Under the pieces are notes generated by a model. It made no database searches. It was not told where the DNA came from and was given only the letters and a program-made list of their open reading frames with translations. DNA of 64,000 nucleotides from Trachelipus rathkii (Eukaryota; Arthropoda; Malacostraca; Isopoda; Trachelipodidae), in contig JABUQX010022979.1 in the NCBI GenBank assembly GCA_015478945.1, forward strand, positions 1 to 64,000, given 5' to 3'. The position numbers were made by a program, and so were the translations under genes. Shown here piece after piece: positions 10,141 through 24,581 of the stretch; position 1 is the stretch's first letter; the number at the start of each line of letters is the position of its first letter.

Positions 10141-13100
10141 GGTAATTTTTTCCTTATATATATATACTCACTATTTTCATTACCTTCATCCATAGGTCAC
10201 CTTACTACATACCCTCCTCCACTATCCACCTACTCATCCCTATGCTCTCCGCCCACCCTATATATATACTACTCTTTCATTCATATCACTTACCCTCCTC
10301 CAAGCATCTCTTTATCTTACATATCCCTCTCATATCCTTCTTGGCTCCTCCTTCCCTTTCCATCTTACCTTTCACTAATCTATATAACTCTCAGTCTACC
10401 AAAACTCTTACTATAACACTCTCGTGAGTATCCTTACTCATTCTCCTCACATCACCTAAGAAATGCCACTACGTCATCATTAACATTTACCTCATTTACT
10501 CTACGGCTATCTATCCCTAATATCACCCCCATTCCTCTTAAAATTACATTCTCATTTCAGCTCTCATATCCTGCAAACACAGACTCTTCTCGAACACTTT
10601 TAACAACATAAATCCTCACTCTCTCACCTTCCTGACAACTTAACAACCTGTACCCACAAGACGCTACAACACCTCGGTCTATCTAATCCAGTTGTCAATT
10701 ATTGGGTTATAGTCACCACTCCAACTTTCCCTGCATAGAGGAGATTAATGTGGTGCGATTAATCACTACTCTGAAACAATGTTATTCAACTCTCACACAT
10801 ACAACAACGCTGGGTACAATTATAAACTCTATATATCTAGTTTAACATATATATTAATCACGGCTTTTTAATAACTTTTATAATAATTTCGGTGATAGGG
10901 AGATCACTACTAATCCCCCATCCTCTTGTCTCATCCCCATATGCATGATATATCTTATCACTCCATACGACTTCACTACTCAGTGCGCTGTAAAAATGGT
11001 GGCTCCGTCGCCTTACTTACATAAGATAAATGGTGTCATTATCGAATCCTCCATGTTGCATCACCTCCTCCAACCACGTGAGCGTCTACAATGTCATCAT
11101 ACCCTCAATACCTCATGTGGCTCTATCAATCTATCCTACCAATAGAAAGGGTTCCCAAAAGTTTACAACAAACAATTGAGGCGGTCCATGAGATGCTAAA
11201 CCTCGCGGCGCTCCTACTCGCACTCAGATACCCTCCGGACTCTCCACTTTAAGTATCTATCATTCACCTCTTTCAATTTAACAACTCTCTCATAATAATA
11301 AGTCATTATTTAATTAAAATTGTCAGTCACATGCTTTTAGTCGGCCATGGATTAATTTTCCGTGCCCGTTCTTTTGATCCACCCTTGACCTAATATATCT
11401 CACTCTGCATCATTCCACCTCCATCATACAAATCCTACCAGTATTGTCTCCTTCCCTCTACTCGCGTTGAACCCAGGCAGTATCCACGCAGTATCGCCGC
11501 GGCCATAGCAGGATATCTCATTGTCTTGATTTGTTTACAGTACGCTTTCGTCGCAAGACTATGCGCAGTAGGCCCCACCCTCACTCGTATCTTCATTGCA
11601 CAGAAGTACTTCGATTCCACATCTTCCTCGTCAGTCAACATACCTATACTACCTGCCCAATGAATGCATAGATCAACATATCGCTTCATCACTAGATCCT
11701 CTCTCTCACTTCATGAGTCTTTGAGGAACCAAACACGGTATATAGTGATTTTTAAGAACAATATTTCCAAAAATATAAACGTGAGTGTAAGTATATGGCA
11801 TATACAAATTGACTTTCATGCAGAAAGCTAAATTTACTAACCCAAGAATCATGCGATGGGCCATACTTTTACAAAGGTATAAGTATATAACGCTCAGTCT
11901 CCCTCACCTCCACACTCTCCCACCCTATTATCTATTCTTTAATTCCTTTAATAAAATTAAATGGTTGACCGCTATTATTCTACCTCGTAGTTAGTTCACA
12001 AGATATATGTAGTCCCACACCTCATCTGCGCTGATCATCGACTCGAGTTTTTTATGTTGACATGGCTTGAGTTTTTTCATGTTGCCATAAGCAGGGTTTT
12101 TTTTATAGTTAGGAAATCGTGAAACGGAAAGCAAGTGGGGGACAGAGGATATTTCGCATTATTTCATGTTATAAACTTTGCTAATATATATATATATACT
12201 TATATTATTCATTTCACCTTCCACACCTCTCACCATTATCCCCTCTTTTCACTTCTATTAATTAATTCATTTACTCTCATATCTCACACCATTAACACTT
12301 TATCCCTTCCTTACTCTACTATATATACTTTATCATCTCATAAGCCATCCTTTAAGTGTAAAATAACACTCTTTAGATCCAAACCAACCTCACTCATCTT
12401 TACCTACTCCTAAAAATCCTCCTTGTTCTTGCCCCATTCTCCCCTCCATTTCCGTTAAACCTCTCACTCTCCCAATCAGTATTCTCCCATACACTATAAC
12501 ACCTCCACAATCACAACATCACTAAAGGACTAATATATATATACTATCATATAATTTCCAACATTATCCATCTATTACCTACTACTACTTCCCTTATACA
12601 GTGGGACCAAACAATCCACATCTCATCGCCATAAAATCCTGTGGTACCTCACAACTCCTCCAACATATATTAAAAATTAATACTATTATTACGCTCATTC
12701 CTCCCTCCACCCCTATACATCCCTTCTGCAACATTTCCATTCTAACACCATCCAAACGCGGACTTACCCTTTATTTTCCTTTTATTCTAATCCTTCTATA
12801 TCATCCTTTCGGCGACATCCTCCCCTACTCCTCCCTCATATGATCATTATCCCATACTAAACCTCCACTATAATCTTGCAAATCTTCCTTACCTAACTCT
12901 ACCCTACACACCACCTATTCATATTCTAATATCCTTAAAACTACTACCCTACACCACACAGTTCCTTAACACGCTTATTCCTTCTCCTCTACCACCTATC
13001 CCCATACTCCTTTACTAACACTTAATCTACTCTACTACCCAATAACTACCTCCTTCTTTAGCTATTTACCTTTTTTATTTAACTTCTTATCCGAAAACAT

Positions 13101-15460
13101 CTATATACTATCCGCGGTTATTCATACAAATTTCCGATCACTTTTCTCTATAACAATATATATACCACTCTCTTTTTGACTCTTTACTTTATTTCGTCCT
13201 ATAATATACTACTGAATCAGCTACTCTTGCTTCCTAACTTACTCACCCTTCTAATACTTCTCCGCTATTTTACTCTCTATTAATACACTTCCAACCTATA
13301 TATCAACATAACGTACTCCTTTTTCCTTTATTCTCACATCAACTCATAAGTCCTTTACACCTACTATCTCTTAATTATTCACCTAACATACAAATTTCTC
13401 GACCTATATCTCACTTTTCCTTATATCTGCTCACTCTATTGCACTCCACACCTTATATTTATTACTATATACCTCACTACCCTTCCTTAATGACCTCTTC
13501 ACAAAACTATTGGCCTCTTATCATCTTCTTTCACATCATACTCACCCCTAACTACAACCCTTCATACTCAAATTCTCTGTCCTCTCGTAACTTGTCTACT
13601 TCCACCTATCTCCAATACCGTACATCTAAAACTACAACATTTTCAATTATCCTCAGACGAGCTAAACACAAGGTCGGCTGTCCCTAATCATTCTATCAAT
13701 CAAACGCATATAAACATGGCAATATCGCTGGTACTCTACGAGACAAAAATGTTCTCGCGCGGACCTCCTGGGCTCAAGACGAAGCTCTTTTTTACAACCC
13801 CTCCACCGTCCTATTTGCCCTGATACACCATCCCAAGGTGCATTACCCAGCATTCTTCTCGACCAATTAACACCACCTTCATCCATACCACCATCACGCT
13901 CTGATCCGCAATTTGAATCTCCTCGCATTCGCGTTTCTGCTTCACTTCTCATGTGGCACCCCAATTCAGTTGAATTTTAAAACTTTCTCTATAACAGCTA
14001 TATTAAAAGTAAAGGGTGAATTTATATGCTGTACTGTAGAAAAAGGTTTTTTCCCTCAACAATCACTAAGTGGTTATAACTACAACAAATAAACAAACGA
14101 TGCATTAAATTTCTCCGCGAGTAATCTGAATATTCCAGCTCCCCACGTTTCCCGTTGAAATTATGTGCATTCAACTGCCTTCCGCACTTTACCGTTAATA
14201 TTTTCTCTATGTAGTCTAATAGAATTATTTCTTACTATCTTTTTATATTATATATATGCAACTATACCCAAGTCATTTCCCCTTCACTTACCTATTTACC
14301 CTTTGCACTTCCCCCACATCATACTCTAACAGACTTCTCCAATATTGTACATTCTCTCCCCTACCCCAATGGTCTACCTCATATATATTTACTCTTTATA
14401 CCCACCTATATATATATATAATTATAACCCTTTCACTTATTATGGAATGACCTTCCCCAATACAAAATTTTATTGTCCTATAATTAAAAAAATTAATAAA
14501 ACTTTCACTCAAAACTCCGAATAATATACAAATACTCTACTCTACAGTAAATATTTTCTCTATCTACCTCCCGTCGCTTCACATTCAACTGGGTATGCAT
14601 AGTCAGCATATAAAAACCCAACAAATTTCCCCCCAAAATTTCATTATTCCACTAACACAACATTATACTACTCGAACTTACACTTTGAACTACATACAAC
14701 TATCTTATACTTAAATTACCCACACCTATCTTTATCTCATAACTATTTCCCACCACCTTATCCTATCGCCCTCAACTCTCTAACTCGTTCACCATAAATA
14801 TAATGATATATAATACCCTGAATATTTACATCACATATATACTATCTTTATAGTATTTTTACCAAAATCCACCTCTACTTCACTTTCCCTTACAACTTAA
14901 TAGTATTCATTAATTACCCAGGTCAACATCCAATTACTACTTTTTTTATCTTCAAAAATACTAATTATACTACCACTTATCCTCCCTCTTCACAATCCCT
15001 CGTTTATACCCCCTCACATTCATACACCCACCTATACTATAATTATACTCTCTTAACTCTTTACCCATCTTTATCCTCACTATCTTTTAATTAATATTAC
15101 TCCATATCAGGCTGTACCAAGTTATATTTTAGTAGTGATACATCCCCCCTTAGGCACTCCAACACCTAAAGGCCAAACCCCTAATATACTCATAGCTCCC
15201 CATACATATTTTACCAATACTATACCCTAAACATACCACTAATAATACAATAAGAAGTTAAAAACGATAAATTATATAAAATAAAAGGTTAAAATATGAC
15301 ACTACACTCTATAATTTATATATTTACTATTTTAACTACATATATATATAATAACCAAAAAAACCCCACTAATACTACTACCACCCCTCTACATCCTTCA
15401 CTATCTACGCCTATCTCCCTTCATCCTTTCTTTAATCTCTTAAAATAATTTTATTCATTT
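10141..15460. other. G-poor, pyrimidine/A-rich low-complexity domain
   Basis: For more than 5 kb the plus strand is built almost only of C, T and A, in words such as cctcac, tacct and tcattc, with short TATATA runs. Some 60-base lines contain no G at all (12901-12960 and 14701-14760). Open frames here are long only because stop codons need particular bases; they encode Ser/Thr/Leu/Tyr/Pro strings and are not genes. Islands near 10.95-11.2, 11.45-11.7 and 13.65-13.97 kb have normal G content. The mirror-image composition occurs at 44.7-48.9 kb. Confidence 0.7.
13680..13970 (+). mobile_element. possible jockey-like RT C-terminal remnant
   Basis: In the plus frame near 13748 the sequence reads VLARTSWAQDEALF. 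This resembles the VLS.TSWGADR.TLL segment that follows the thumb region in jockey/I-type reverse transcriptases. The following bases, read across frames, give PSYLP, a possible IHH and an LNLL stretch, reminiscent of the downstream ARPSYL..LD.IHHQGLRL region. The match needs several frameshifts, so it is suggestive only. The island has normal base composition inside a G-poor domain, which fits an inserted element. Confidence 0.3.
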
Positions 15461-16193
15461 ATTCTGTTAATAAAACTTTATATATTATTTTTCATATATT
15501 TTAAATCTTAGTTGTAATCTTACTACTCATTAAATAATCTTTTCTCTATATTATCATTTATTTTTTTTTTTATAAAATTGTGATTTCTATTAGCGCATGT
15601 ATATTAATTTTTTAAATAATCTTATATACGAAATGACATACTCATAAACTTTACTATTATATATAAGTATAGTAAAATTACATTAACAATATTTCTAACG
15701 ATATGTCTTCTCACTTCAAGGAAATTATAAATAGAGGTATTTTATGATTGATCACACTAAAAAGTGTTAATTTTCAATCCAGAGAAAATACTAAATTAAT
15801 TATATTTTTAAAAATCCATTTTTAAGATTAATATTATAAATGTCATAATAGTGTCTAAATATAATGCCTGGCGGATTTTATTGCTTAGAAGAATTTTATT
15901 GTTTGGAAGATTATTCATTTTTTAAATGTCATAAAATATATATATATCAGATTACTATTCGTATAATTCGATATTTACTTTTAGGAGCTTTATTATTAAT
16001 GTATATATTGGAGAATATTATAATAACTGTTGTTTGCTACTTCTATATATTTTAAAGGTGGTGTTTGGAATAATTCAGAACCAAATATCATATATTTTAT
16101 TATGGTGGTTTTTTAGCTAGTATTTTTATTTAATAATATTTATTGAACAATTAATTTTAAATTGTTTATATTTTTTTTATTAAGCAGAGCTTA

Positions 16194-16260
16194 TCTCCTA
16201 CTCGAAGAAGAAGCATGTTTAGATGCTTATTCTTCACAAAGAAGAAGAAGAAGAAATAAT
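16194..16260. repeat. GAA-rich stretch with short hairpin
   Basis: GAAGAAGAAGCATG is followed within a few bases by ATGCTTATTCTTC, an imperfect inverted repeat. A second (GAA)n run follows at about 16240-16255. Confidence 0.5.
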
Positions 16261-17664
16261 AAAAGAAGATATATTTTCTGCACCTACTCCGTTTTCTCGT
16301 TCTTCTTTTAGTAGAAGACGAATCATGTACAGCTGACATTGTAGGATGAAAGAAAATATAAGACATAGTATTTAAGAGACATTTTTACTTGTTCCTTACC
16401 CTCACTCCCACTTGAGTCTTCTGCGTCTAGTGATATATCGCTAACCGTGAGTAAATCTTCGCTGGAGTACAGCACTGATAGGCATTAACAGAGTAACGAA
16501 CTAATTTTTAAGCAATAATTATAACGACGTTAAAATTTTTAATGTGGACGATTTATTGTGACGAAAGGTGTATTCTCAAGATTCGAACAAGCCTCTGAAT
16601 ATCCTTAACTATTTGAGTGGCGCTCAGATCACGTGACAGTAAAACCCTTCCCATCTTTAGCTAGCGTAATCACGCAGTTTCACCACTTATGTAATCGTCT
16701 AATAGAATAGGTTACCACTAAGTTTGGAATCCCGTGGAGATTCTTTTTTATTTCTTTGGGAATCGTCAGTTGATGAATCGCCATTTTTCGAATCTGTAGT
16801 AGACAGATTCTCCCTCCTGAAGTATATGTAATCGACGAATCCTACAGGATCTGTAGATGACGGGTCTCACTTGCCGTGTCCCGGTACATGGATAACGGTT
16901 ATGTCTCCTCATTAGCTTTTGATATATATATATTCACGGCCGGTTAGCTATTCATCCTATACACCGTATTTAAATTCACCCGCCCTATATATAAATTACT
17001 TAGATAACACTATAAGGACAATTATCTCATTACATTACGCCTATTTATTTGTTCACTTCATTATCCCTTCAGCTGTTGCTAGAATTTAGGCGCATTTATT
17101 TATAGTACATATATCATCAGCTCTACATACTCAATGAGATATCCTTATAACTCATACTCACGACTCCTCCCTTTATTTTTTTATTATGTTAAAATATTAT
17201 ATTCACCAGTATTTAACATATTTAATTTCTCGAGTGAGGTCTATCTTTGATATATATATATAATTATATATTGATTTTTTTACAATATATTTATAAAAAA
17301 ATAATATATCAAGTTTTTAATAATTTTTCAAATAATTATTACTACTATTTAAAATTTAAATTTCTATTATAATACTTAATAAATTACCATATAATATAAT
17401 AAGCATACTTTATCTTATTATAGTAAAAGGTTAAACTCTTCACCTAAACATATGAGTAAACAACGTAATATATCTATACATACAATGACACTTAAACTCA
17501 AATAGCAACAATCAATTTATCGGTCGGGAAATCGGACTGATAATAGAGTAATAACCTACGGTTCATTCACCCTTCATCTGTTACTATGCATATACTATAT
17601 ATCAACAGTATGGTGAAAGTGTAATATATGTTGTATATAGATGATATGCTACAAATGAATATTC

Positions 17665-18103
17665 TTATATAAATATTATATATATATATTATATATATAA
17701 TAATATATATATATATATTATATATATAATATATAATTATGATTATTTTTTATACACATACACGTTATAACATTAATCGTCTTTTCAAATAACTCTAATA
17801 CCTTCAGGGTTGCTGAGTAAGTATCGGTAAGCCGCTGAGTAACTGAGCAAGTAAAAATTTATGTTTTTAGGGGTCGAGACCGATCACAAAAATCGAACAA
17901 TTTTTTCCTGGAAGAAACGTCAACTGACAGTACTTATGTGATGAAAACAAAAAAAAAAAGGTGTGCTTATATCCTTTAGCGTATAGAAATACATATTACT
18001 ATTAAATAAAATTTAATAATATAATAGGAAATTAATAATTTAAACAGCACTAACTTCTATTAAATAATACATATTATAATATATTATATTATATAATTAT
18101 AAT

Positions 18104-18136
<33 letters not shown>

Positions 18137-18208
18137 TATATATAATCAATATATATATATATATAGGGGTATATATATATATATAATATTATATATATTA
18201 TGTATATT
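17665..18208. repeat. two imperfect (AT)n arrays
   Basis: Arrays at 17665-17740 and 18068-18208 flank about 330 bases of non-repetitive sequence with no visible gene. Confidence 0.85.
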
Positions 18209-18885
18209 ATATTAGGATGGTCCCACAAAAAATTGATGTTCCCAATTTTTCCCCTATCATGCCCACCCTCCACCATACACCCAAATCTCAATAGCTATAC
18301 ATTGATCACTACAATGGCTTAAAAATGAGAGAGATATTCTCACATATTCTGGTATATCGCTCATTTTATTTGTGGTGCTGAAAGGTTAATTTCTGAATTT
18401 CTCACAAAAATCATGATGTGCTTATATTTTTGTCTTAAATAAGCATAATTTTTGAAAAAAAAGCTGCCGAAACTTTCCATTTGGTTGCTCGCCCATATAA
18501 AACATATAAAAATACGCAGCACTTATTTCCCTTTATACACTAAAAATATATGAGACATAAAGAAACTCTGAAAATATGTTTTAAGAACTTGATTATTTAT
18601 TTTTTTTTTTTCTCACATATATTTACACATTAATGATTTTGATAATATATCGAGGCTATAATTTTAATTCTTTGCTATTAATACTAATGTCGCATTATTA
18701 TTTTTTGTGAGTTAAACTTTAAATTAGATTTTAGTAAAAAGTATTAATTTCGAGTCTATTTCACAAAACGACCAATTAATCTAATTCTAGAATACTCGAT
18801 ACTTCCTATTCTCATTAAATATGACATTATTTTTAATTGATAATATTAATGTCGCCAAAAAACATAATTGATAGTGACATATCTT

Positions 18886-18976
18886 ATTATTAATTATTAT
18901 TATTATTATTATTATTATTCATTATTATTATTATTATTATTATTATTTATTATCTATTATTATTATTATTATATAA
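18886..18976. repeat. (ATT)n microsatellite
   Basis: Runs of TTA/ATT interrupted by catta and tctat; the same unit as at 1158-1231. Confidence 0.95.
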
Positions 18977-21900
18977 TTAATTATCTCATTACATTTAATA
19001 TTATAATTCATTTGCCATTTATTTATCCTTTTTCCAATTTCTTCTAACTCATTTATTTATCCTTCAATTTTATTTGTTTATTAAAATATTAAAAAATTGG
19101 GATTTATTTTAGACTTATAATAAATAATAGTGTTCTCACCTTATAATACTGTAAGTGATTTATTAGACTTAAAAAATCTCAAAAATTAGTGTAAAAATGA
19201 AATGGATTGGGGAAGAAGATGGAAGAGCTAAGGAAAGCGAGGATTAAAGTAGTAGTAGTAAAGAGGTAAATAAGCTAAAATATGATGTTTAAGCTAAAGT
19301 AGTATACATTTTAGTTAGTTATTGTATATTTAGCCCATAAGTGAGATGTTATACTTAAATAATAGATATTATTAATATTATCATTGAATTGACTATTAAT
19401 ATTAATAATAAATTGATTCTTCCTTTTTACATCTAAATAACCTTTTATAGTTAATGTCTGTTAGTTCAGTAAATAACATCAATTTAATTAATTGATGTTA
19501 GAATTATAAAACAATTTTTTTTAATGGAGTTATTCATAGTGTATATTATATTTATTTCTCTACATCTAGTATAACAACTATTTTGATTAATCAAGATTAA
19601 ACTCTTGATTCTATGATTGCTATTAATTACTTTCTCTTATCTTCATGTACTCTAAATAATTCAGATTGAAGTATGGACTAAATATTTAACATCTCGCCAT
19701 TATCTATTTAATATCTAACTAGTCTGTGTCCATGAAACCTAAATGATTTATCACTTATTTATAATTTATTTATTAATAATCTTTATTAATATACAATGTG
19801 TTGAATATTTCACATTAGACTATAATTACTAATTTCATAGTGATCAGTAACTTAATTAAATAAGTTATTCGTTTAATGTAATTTTCTATAAAAATTACTT
19901 TCTATTCAAATCAAAAAATTATATATGATTTATTTATTCGAGAGAGTATGATTGCAAATTAAATATCATTCAAACTTCTGTGGTTCATTCATATAAAAAT
20001 AAAATAAATTCATATCATTTATCTTTATTAGCCTTTTTTATCAAAGAATTATAGTTTATTTTAAATCAAAAAAATTTCATTTCTATATGTGTCAATTTTC
20101 AATCAATCTGAGTGATATGGTTCTTCCTTTCCAGCATAATTTTCTTCGAAGTTTATTCGAATTTGTCTTTAACATTTCAATGCAATTACAATTCGTGAAA
20201 TAAATGATAAATGAAAGCTGCTCTCTCACGGCATGTATAATAAAGATATACTAAATAGACTTTGAGTTTTATTATTTAGAGCTAAATTTATATTTTAATA
20301 TGTGAAAAAGCATTTTTCTCACTTTATCAATTCTATTCACATCATTTTTCTACTCTTCGTTAACACCCTTCTACCTTGATTATATCTAATCCTTTCCATG
20401 GCGTTATATTAAATATTATTGTTAATATTATTATTTATTCTTATTATGTGAATTTTTAGCGTTATTCAATTGTTTTATTGCACTGTCGATTCTCCTATTC
20501 GAATTTACTAATTTCCATTATTGTTTTTAAATTACATCAAGAATTATTATTTATTCATAATTAATAATATATTACTACTATACATAATAAATGTCTTTCA
20601 AAAATATTATATCTCTCTAAATCTGTTAATGAAATTGATCCCTGAAATAGAATTATATTATTTTGATTATATTATATTAATATTGAAGTCTATTTTTGCC
20701 AATATCATTCTGGACGTGATGATAACTGTGCAACATCATAGATGTTCTATAGCTGAAAAAAAAACATTTTATATTTACTGTGACGATTATTTAAATTCCT
20801 AAAAATAAATTAATAAACTCACAATAGTTTCGATAAAACTCTCTTATAACTGATCTGTATAACTTAGGGGATGACCTATATCATTTTTTAAAATTACAAT
20901 CATTTGAATTATGATAACTAATCCATTGCGCTCTCCTTTCTTTTTTTCTAATTCCTATTGATCTCTTTTTTCAATCGGGTATGCTTGCCAACACCAAGGC
21001 ATTATCAACACGAGTGAGTTCTATAAACATATCGAAATTTTTTAATAGTACAGACAATTTTGAAACTTTATCAAGCCAACACAACGATTATATTTGAAAA
21101 TAAAAGTTTTGTGATTCTTAGTGCTAAATAGAACTTACACCCACCACGTATCAAAATAATAAATAATCTATATTACGTAATGAGAGACCAGTGGTTGTTG
21201 TCCTAAATTTTACAAAATCAAAAAAAGGTAGCTCATGAATTCTAATACATACCTGTTCTAGAAAAAGAAATTGTGTAGAAAAAATTTAATACATAATAAT
21301 GTAGATTGATTTTATACTTCTCTAAAAATAATTGGCCTCACAGTGGCTAGTAATACCGGTGAGGGCTCTTACGGTCATACTCTATTTGTACAGCAGTGGT
21401 CTAATCAAATAAACCACATTATTTGCCTGGATTTTTTCCAATACTGATTCTCTACAAATATCTGAGTTCATAACTTGACTTAGAATACAACATAACGGCA
21501 TTTTTCCAATCTCTCATCCATATCCTTATTTTTATAAAGCTACAGGAAATCCTATCACCTGTTCTTTCAATCTCACACAATATACTATTTAAAAACGCCT
21601 ATCATATATATATGTTATCTTAAATTCTTCTTAGGTAGGATAAAATAATTCACTTAAATAGTATAACAACTTATTTTACAATTAAGCTCAATATGACTAA
21701 TACTAGCTATCCCTCTTTAATCTAGAATTCTTTAATCTAATCTTTTGAATAAGGTCTATAGTTACCTTCGTTTTTCGGATAATTAGGCTTAGCCTATGTC
21801 GAGGAGTTAGTTATTGGCCTAACTTCTATACTATTAACATCGAAAATTTTAAGAATATATAATTAAATGTAATAATATTAAATTCTAAAGGCTTTTTTTT

Positions 21901-22235
21901 ATTTATTAAATTATATTTAATCAATTATAACACCTACTCACTTATGGAGAGAGTAGCAGAAGGAGAAGCAAAAATTAAAGATAAAATAAAAATAATTGCA
22001 CTGAGCCAAATAAGTCTTATAACCTTATTAGAATGGAGATAATTTATTTATATTACTGGGAGAATATGTATATTAATAAAGCAATTACTGATGTATTGAA
22101 ATACATTCAACTCACGTAAATGAATGATAAGTGATACTCTCATTTAAAAAAGCTGATGAATCTATCCAGTATTATAAGATTAAAGAAAATATAATTTGGA
22201 GTCAAAATGAATGTCAAAGGAGATTTATTAATCCA

Positions 22236-22319
22236 TCCATCGTCGGGATTCGAACACTGGACTCCGCGTCCGCTGAGTTAAACAGTAACCGGGCGCTCTA
22301 TCCAACTGACCTAATCCAC
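22236..22319 (-). mobile_element. tRNA-derived SINE head or tRNA pseudogene
   Basis: On the minus strand, TAGGTCAGTTGG (22302-22313) is a good pol III A box followed by ATAGAGCGCCCGG. TGTTCGAATCC (22246-22256) matches the B box and T-loop consensus closely. The two boxes are about 45 bases apart, as in a tRNA gene. The region between lacks a clean 5-bp anticodon stem with a 7-base loop, and the acceptor ends do not pair well, so a functional tRNA is unlikely. Downstream (minus) it continues GATGGATGGATTAATAAATC, which may be the SINE body. An open plus-strand frame crossing it (22131-22328) is a shadow. Confidence 0.6.
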
Positions 22320-24270
22320 GTTCCCTAAATAATAGAACGTTTCAAGTCTATAAATTGACACTTTTAAAGTCTACCGGTTTGAAGCGAAGCAGTGAATCCT
22401 AATAAAAAACAAAATCGTGAGATGATAACTAAAAGTGAGCAAGCCATTAAAACAAGCAATATAAATATCTATCTTTAATCTCTTATACCAATAAGTTGGA
22501 ATAGTGGTTTATATTATTTCTTTTATTCTTGAACATGCTAATTTATAAACATTTGCAAGAAGCTAAGATAGCTTATATGTTTTATAAAGCTCATTTATTA
22601 ATAATTATTTAACAGTTACATTTTTATTAATATGAATTTTATTAGAGTGAGGTTTGTGTAAACAATGATAGATTTTCTAATTATTATTATTTAGAGAATA
22701 TCTATGTATATTTGTGTACCACAATGAAGAATTTATAGTAAAATATTTCGTAACTGAGTCAATTAATTATCAGTATGGGGTTAGTACTTAACTGACTCTT
22801 AGTCAGTAACTGATATTAAATAATTCTCGATAACTAAATATTATTCGAATTCTTTCACTAATTAAAGCAAATACTTCACTTTATCTAACAATTAAATGAT
22901 ATAAACAATATTTCAATATAAAATTATACATCTTCAACTTTCATCTCTTTCATTCATCTTCTTTATTTCTTTACTGGCCATACTTCCCTTACTGAGTATG
23001 TTACTGGAATACACTATTCATTACGTACATTTCATAAATATCTTGTTTGCGTCGTGATCATCCTCTTTCCACTGAATTGATGCTTAGCTTAGTGAACGAT
23101 CCACAAGTTTATATTTATAACATATCTATAAATTCACCTCTAAAATTATGTTTATAATAATTATAAATAACAAATAATCAAAATAATAAATATTACTCTT
23201 ATTACATATCACAGCCAGACAAGGAACGTGCGGGACGTTTGCAAACTATCTGAAAAGAAAAAATAATAATACACTAATAAAAGATTGTAATAAATAAAAG
23301 TTTACTTTAATGTCAAAAACTATGTATCAACGTAGTACTAAAAATAATTAATAGAAAAATAGAAAAATGATGAGAATATTGTAGGAAAACCAACACAATA
23401 AGTTATCTTCTTAATAAAGCTTATATCTGCAATGAGTAAGCAACTCTCGTACTCTCATCTTTTATTAATTACGTATTTAGTTCTGACTTTTACGTAAATA
23501 TTTCTCAGGTCAACGCTCTCCGTCATGATGCCAGGTATTAAGTCCTACTTTGTCTAATCTCTCTATTAAGTACAAAAATGCATTGTTTCTTTCAGTCATT
23601 AGTTTTTCATAATGTACTTATCACTAGATTTAGTACTAACGTCTCAATTAGGATTGTAAAGAATTACTAAACATGAATACTTTCTACTTACTATTTTTTC
23701 TTTTTATATGATTCTGTAGTTGCGCTGGAATTCTGGTAGCGTTTTTATATACATAGTTTTCTCCTGTAATAATGCAGATAATTTATTTAAAAGCTTTAGA
23801 ATAATAATCTTAAAAGTGTCTGAGTTGGTATCTTAAAGTTATTATTCTCCTAAAAATATTAAATTAGTGAAACTTCCTAGAGTGAGGAATTGTAATTTTT
23901 GCAGTCGTTATTCTCTAGGTATTTCATTTTCACTCATTATTATTTGAATAAATGTACATATATATAAAATTCTGCGTATAACTTGACAATTAGATGGCAA
24001 TGAATATAACTATTGAATTTGAATATGATCAATCTATGCTCAATTAAAAAATTCTGCCTTTTATTATCCGTGAGCTCAACGGTAGAAGCGTACGGAGTCG
24101 CTTATGGAAAGGTAGCGCGATTCTCAGAATCCTAGTTCTCTCACTAAGGTAAGAATATCCTAGAGAAGTATTCATCCCTTACTTAGAATAGGCTCTGCCC
24201 GTGAGGTGTTGAACTTTAAAAAAAAAATAAAATTAAAATAAAGATTATTCATGTATCCCACGTAAAAAAA
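22320..24270. other. AT-rich interval without recognisable genes
   Basis: No credible ORF or RNA gene. A stretch near 24066-24100 (gagctcaacggtagaagc) faintly resembles a tRNA D-arm, but no matching B box follows at the right distance. Confidence 0.5.
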
Positions 24271-24274
24271 AAAA

Positions 24275-24385
24275 AGCTCGTTTGATGTGGGTAGAAGACG
24301 AAGGGTGGGTGATAACTTTAAGGCAAATAATATTTCCTATAAATAGACAGAATCAGGTTCTAGGACAAATAGTTTTCATTTTAAT
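24275..24385 (+). repeat. alternating repeat, copy A
   Basis: Runs from GCTCGTTTGATG through TAGAAGACGAAGG and ends with TAGGACAAATAGTTTTCATT. It aligns along its length with copy C (24582-24720) in the same orientation and with the reverse complement of copy B (24436-24542). Confidence 0.75.
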
Positions 24386-24435
24386 GTAAGAAAAACTGCC
24401 AAACAGGGTCGCTTTGAAAAATGGCAATTTCCTTT

Positions 24436-24542
24436 CTTCATAAAAATGAAAATTATTTGTCCTAGAAGCCTTGTTGCCTTGAAGTTTCACTCTCACCTTC
24501 GACTTCTACTTCGTCAACGAGCATGAGTTCAAGGCAGAAAGA
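24436..24542 (-). repeat. alternating repeat, copy B (inverted)
   Basis: Its reverse complement begins TTTCTGCCTTGAACTCATGC, continues TCGTTGACGAAGTAGAAG and GTGAAACTTCAAGGCAACAA, and ends at a TAGGACAAATAATTTTCATT box. Against copy C it lacks roughly 26 bases before the TAGGAC box; copy A retains a related filler there. Confidence 0.8.
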
Positions 24543-24581
24543 AAATATTTTTTTTAATTGGCTACATTAAAATTAATCTTA

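Larger units (their letters stand above)
15461..22230. other. AT-rich interval without recognisable genes
   Basis: Nearly 7 kb of AT-rich sequence. It holds short AT arrays (17665-17740 and 18068-18208), an (ATT)n run at 18886-18976, and a GAA-rich stretch near 16200-16260. No frame over 93 codons occurs and none has a recognisable motif. The segment 16380-16910 is less AT-rich but also unassigned. Confidence 0.5.

Noticed and set aside
12135..12843. Plus-strand frames of 80-92 codons in the G-poor block
   Set aside because: Ser/Thr/Leu/Tyr/Pro-rich strings produced by the G-poor composition; no motif and no splice context.
24061..24160. tRNA-like gagctcaacggtagaagc
   Set aside because: No B-box partner at the correct spacing and no cloverleaf pairing.
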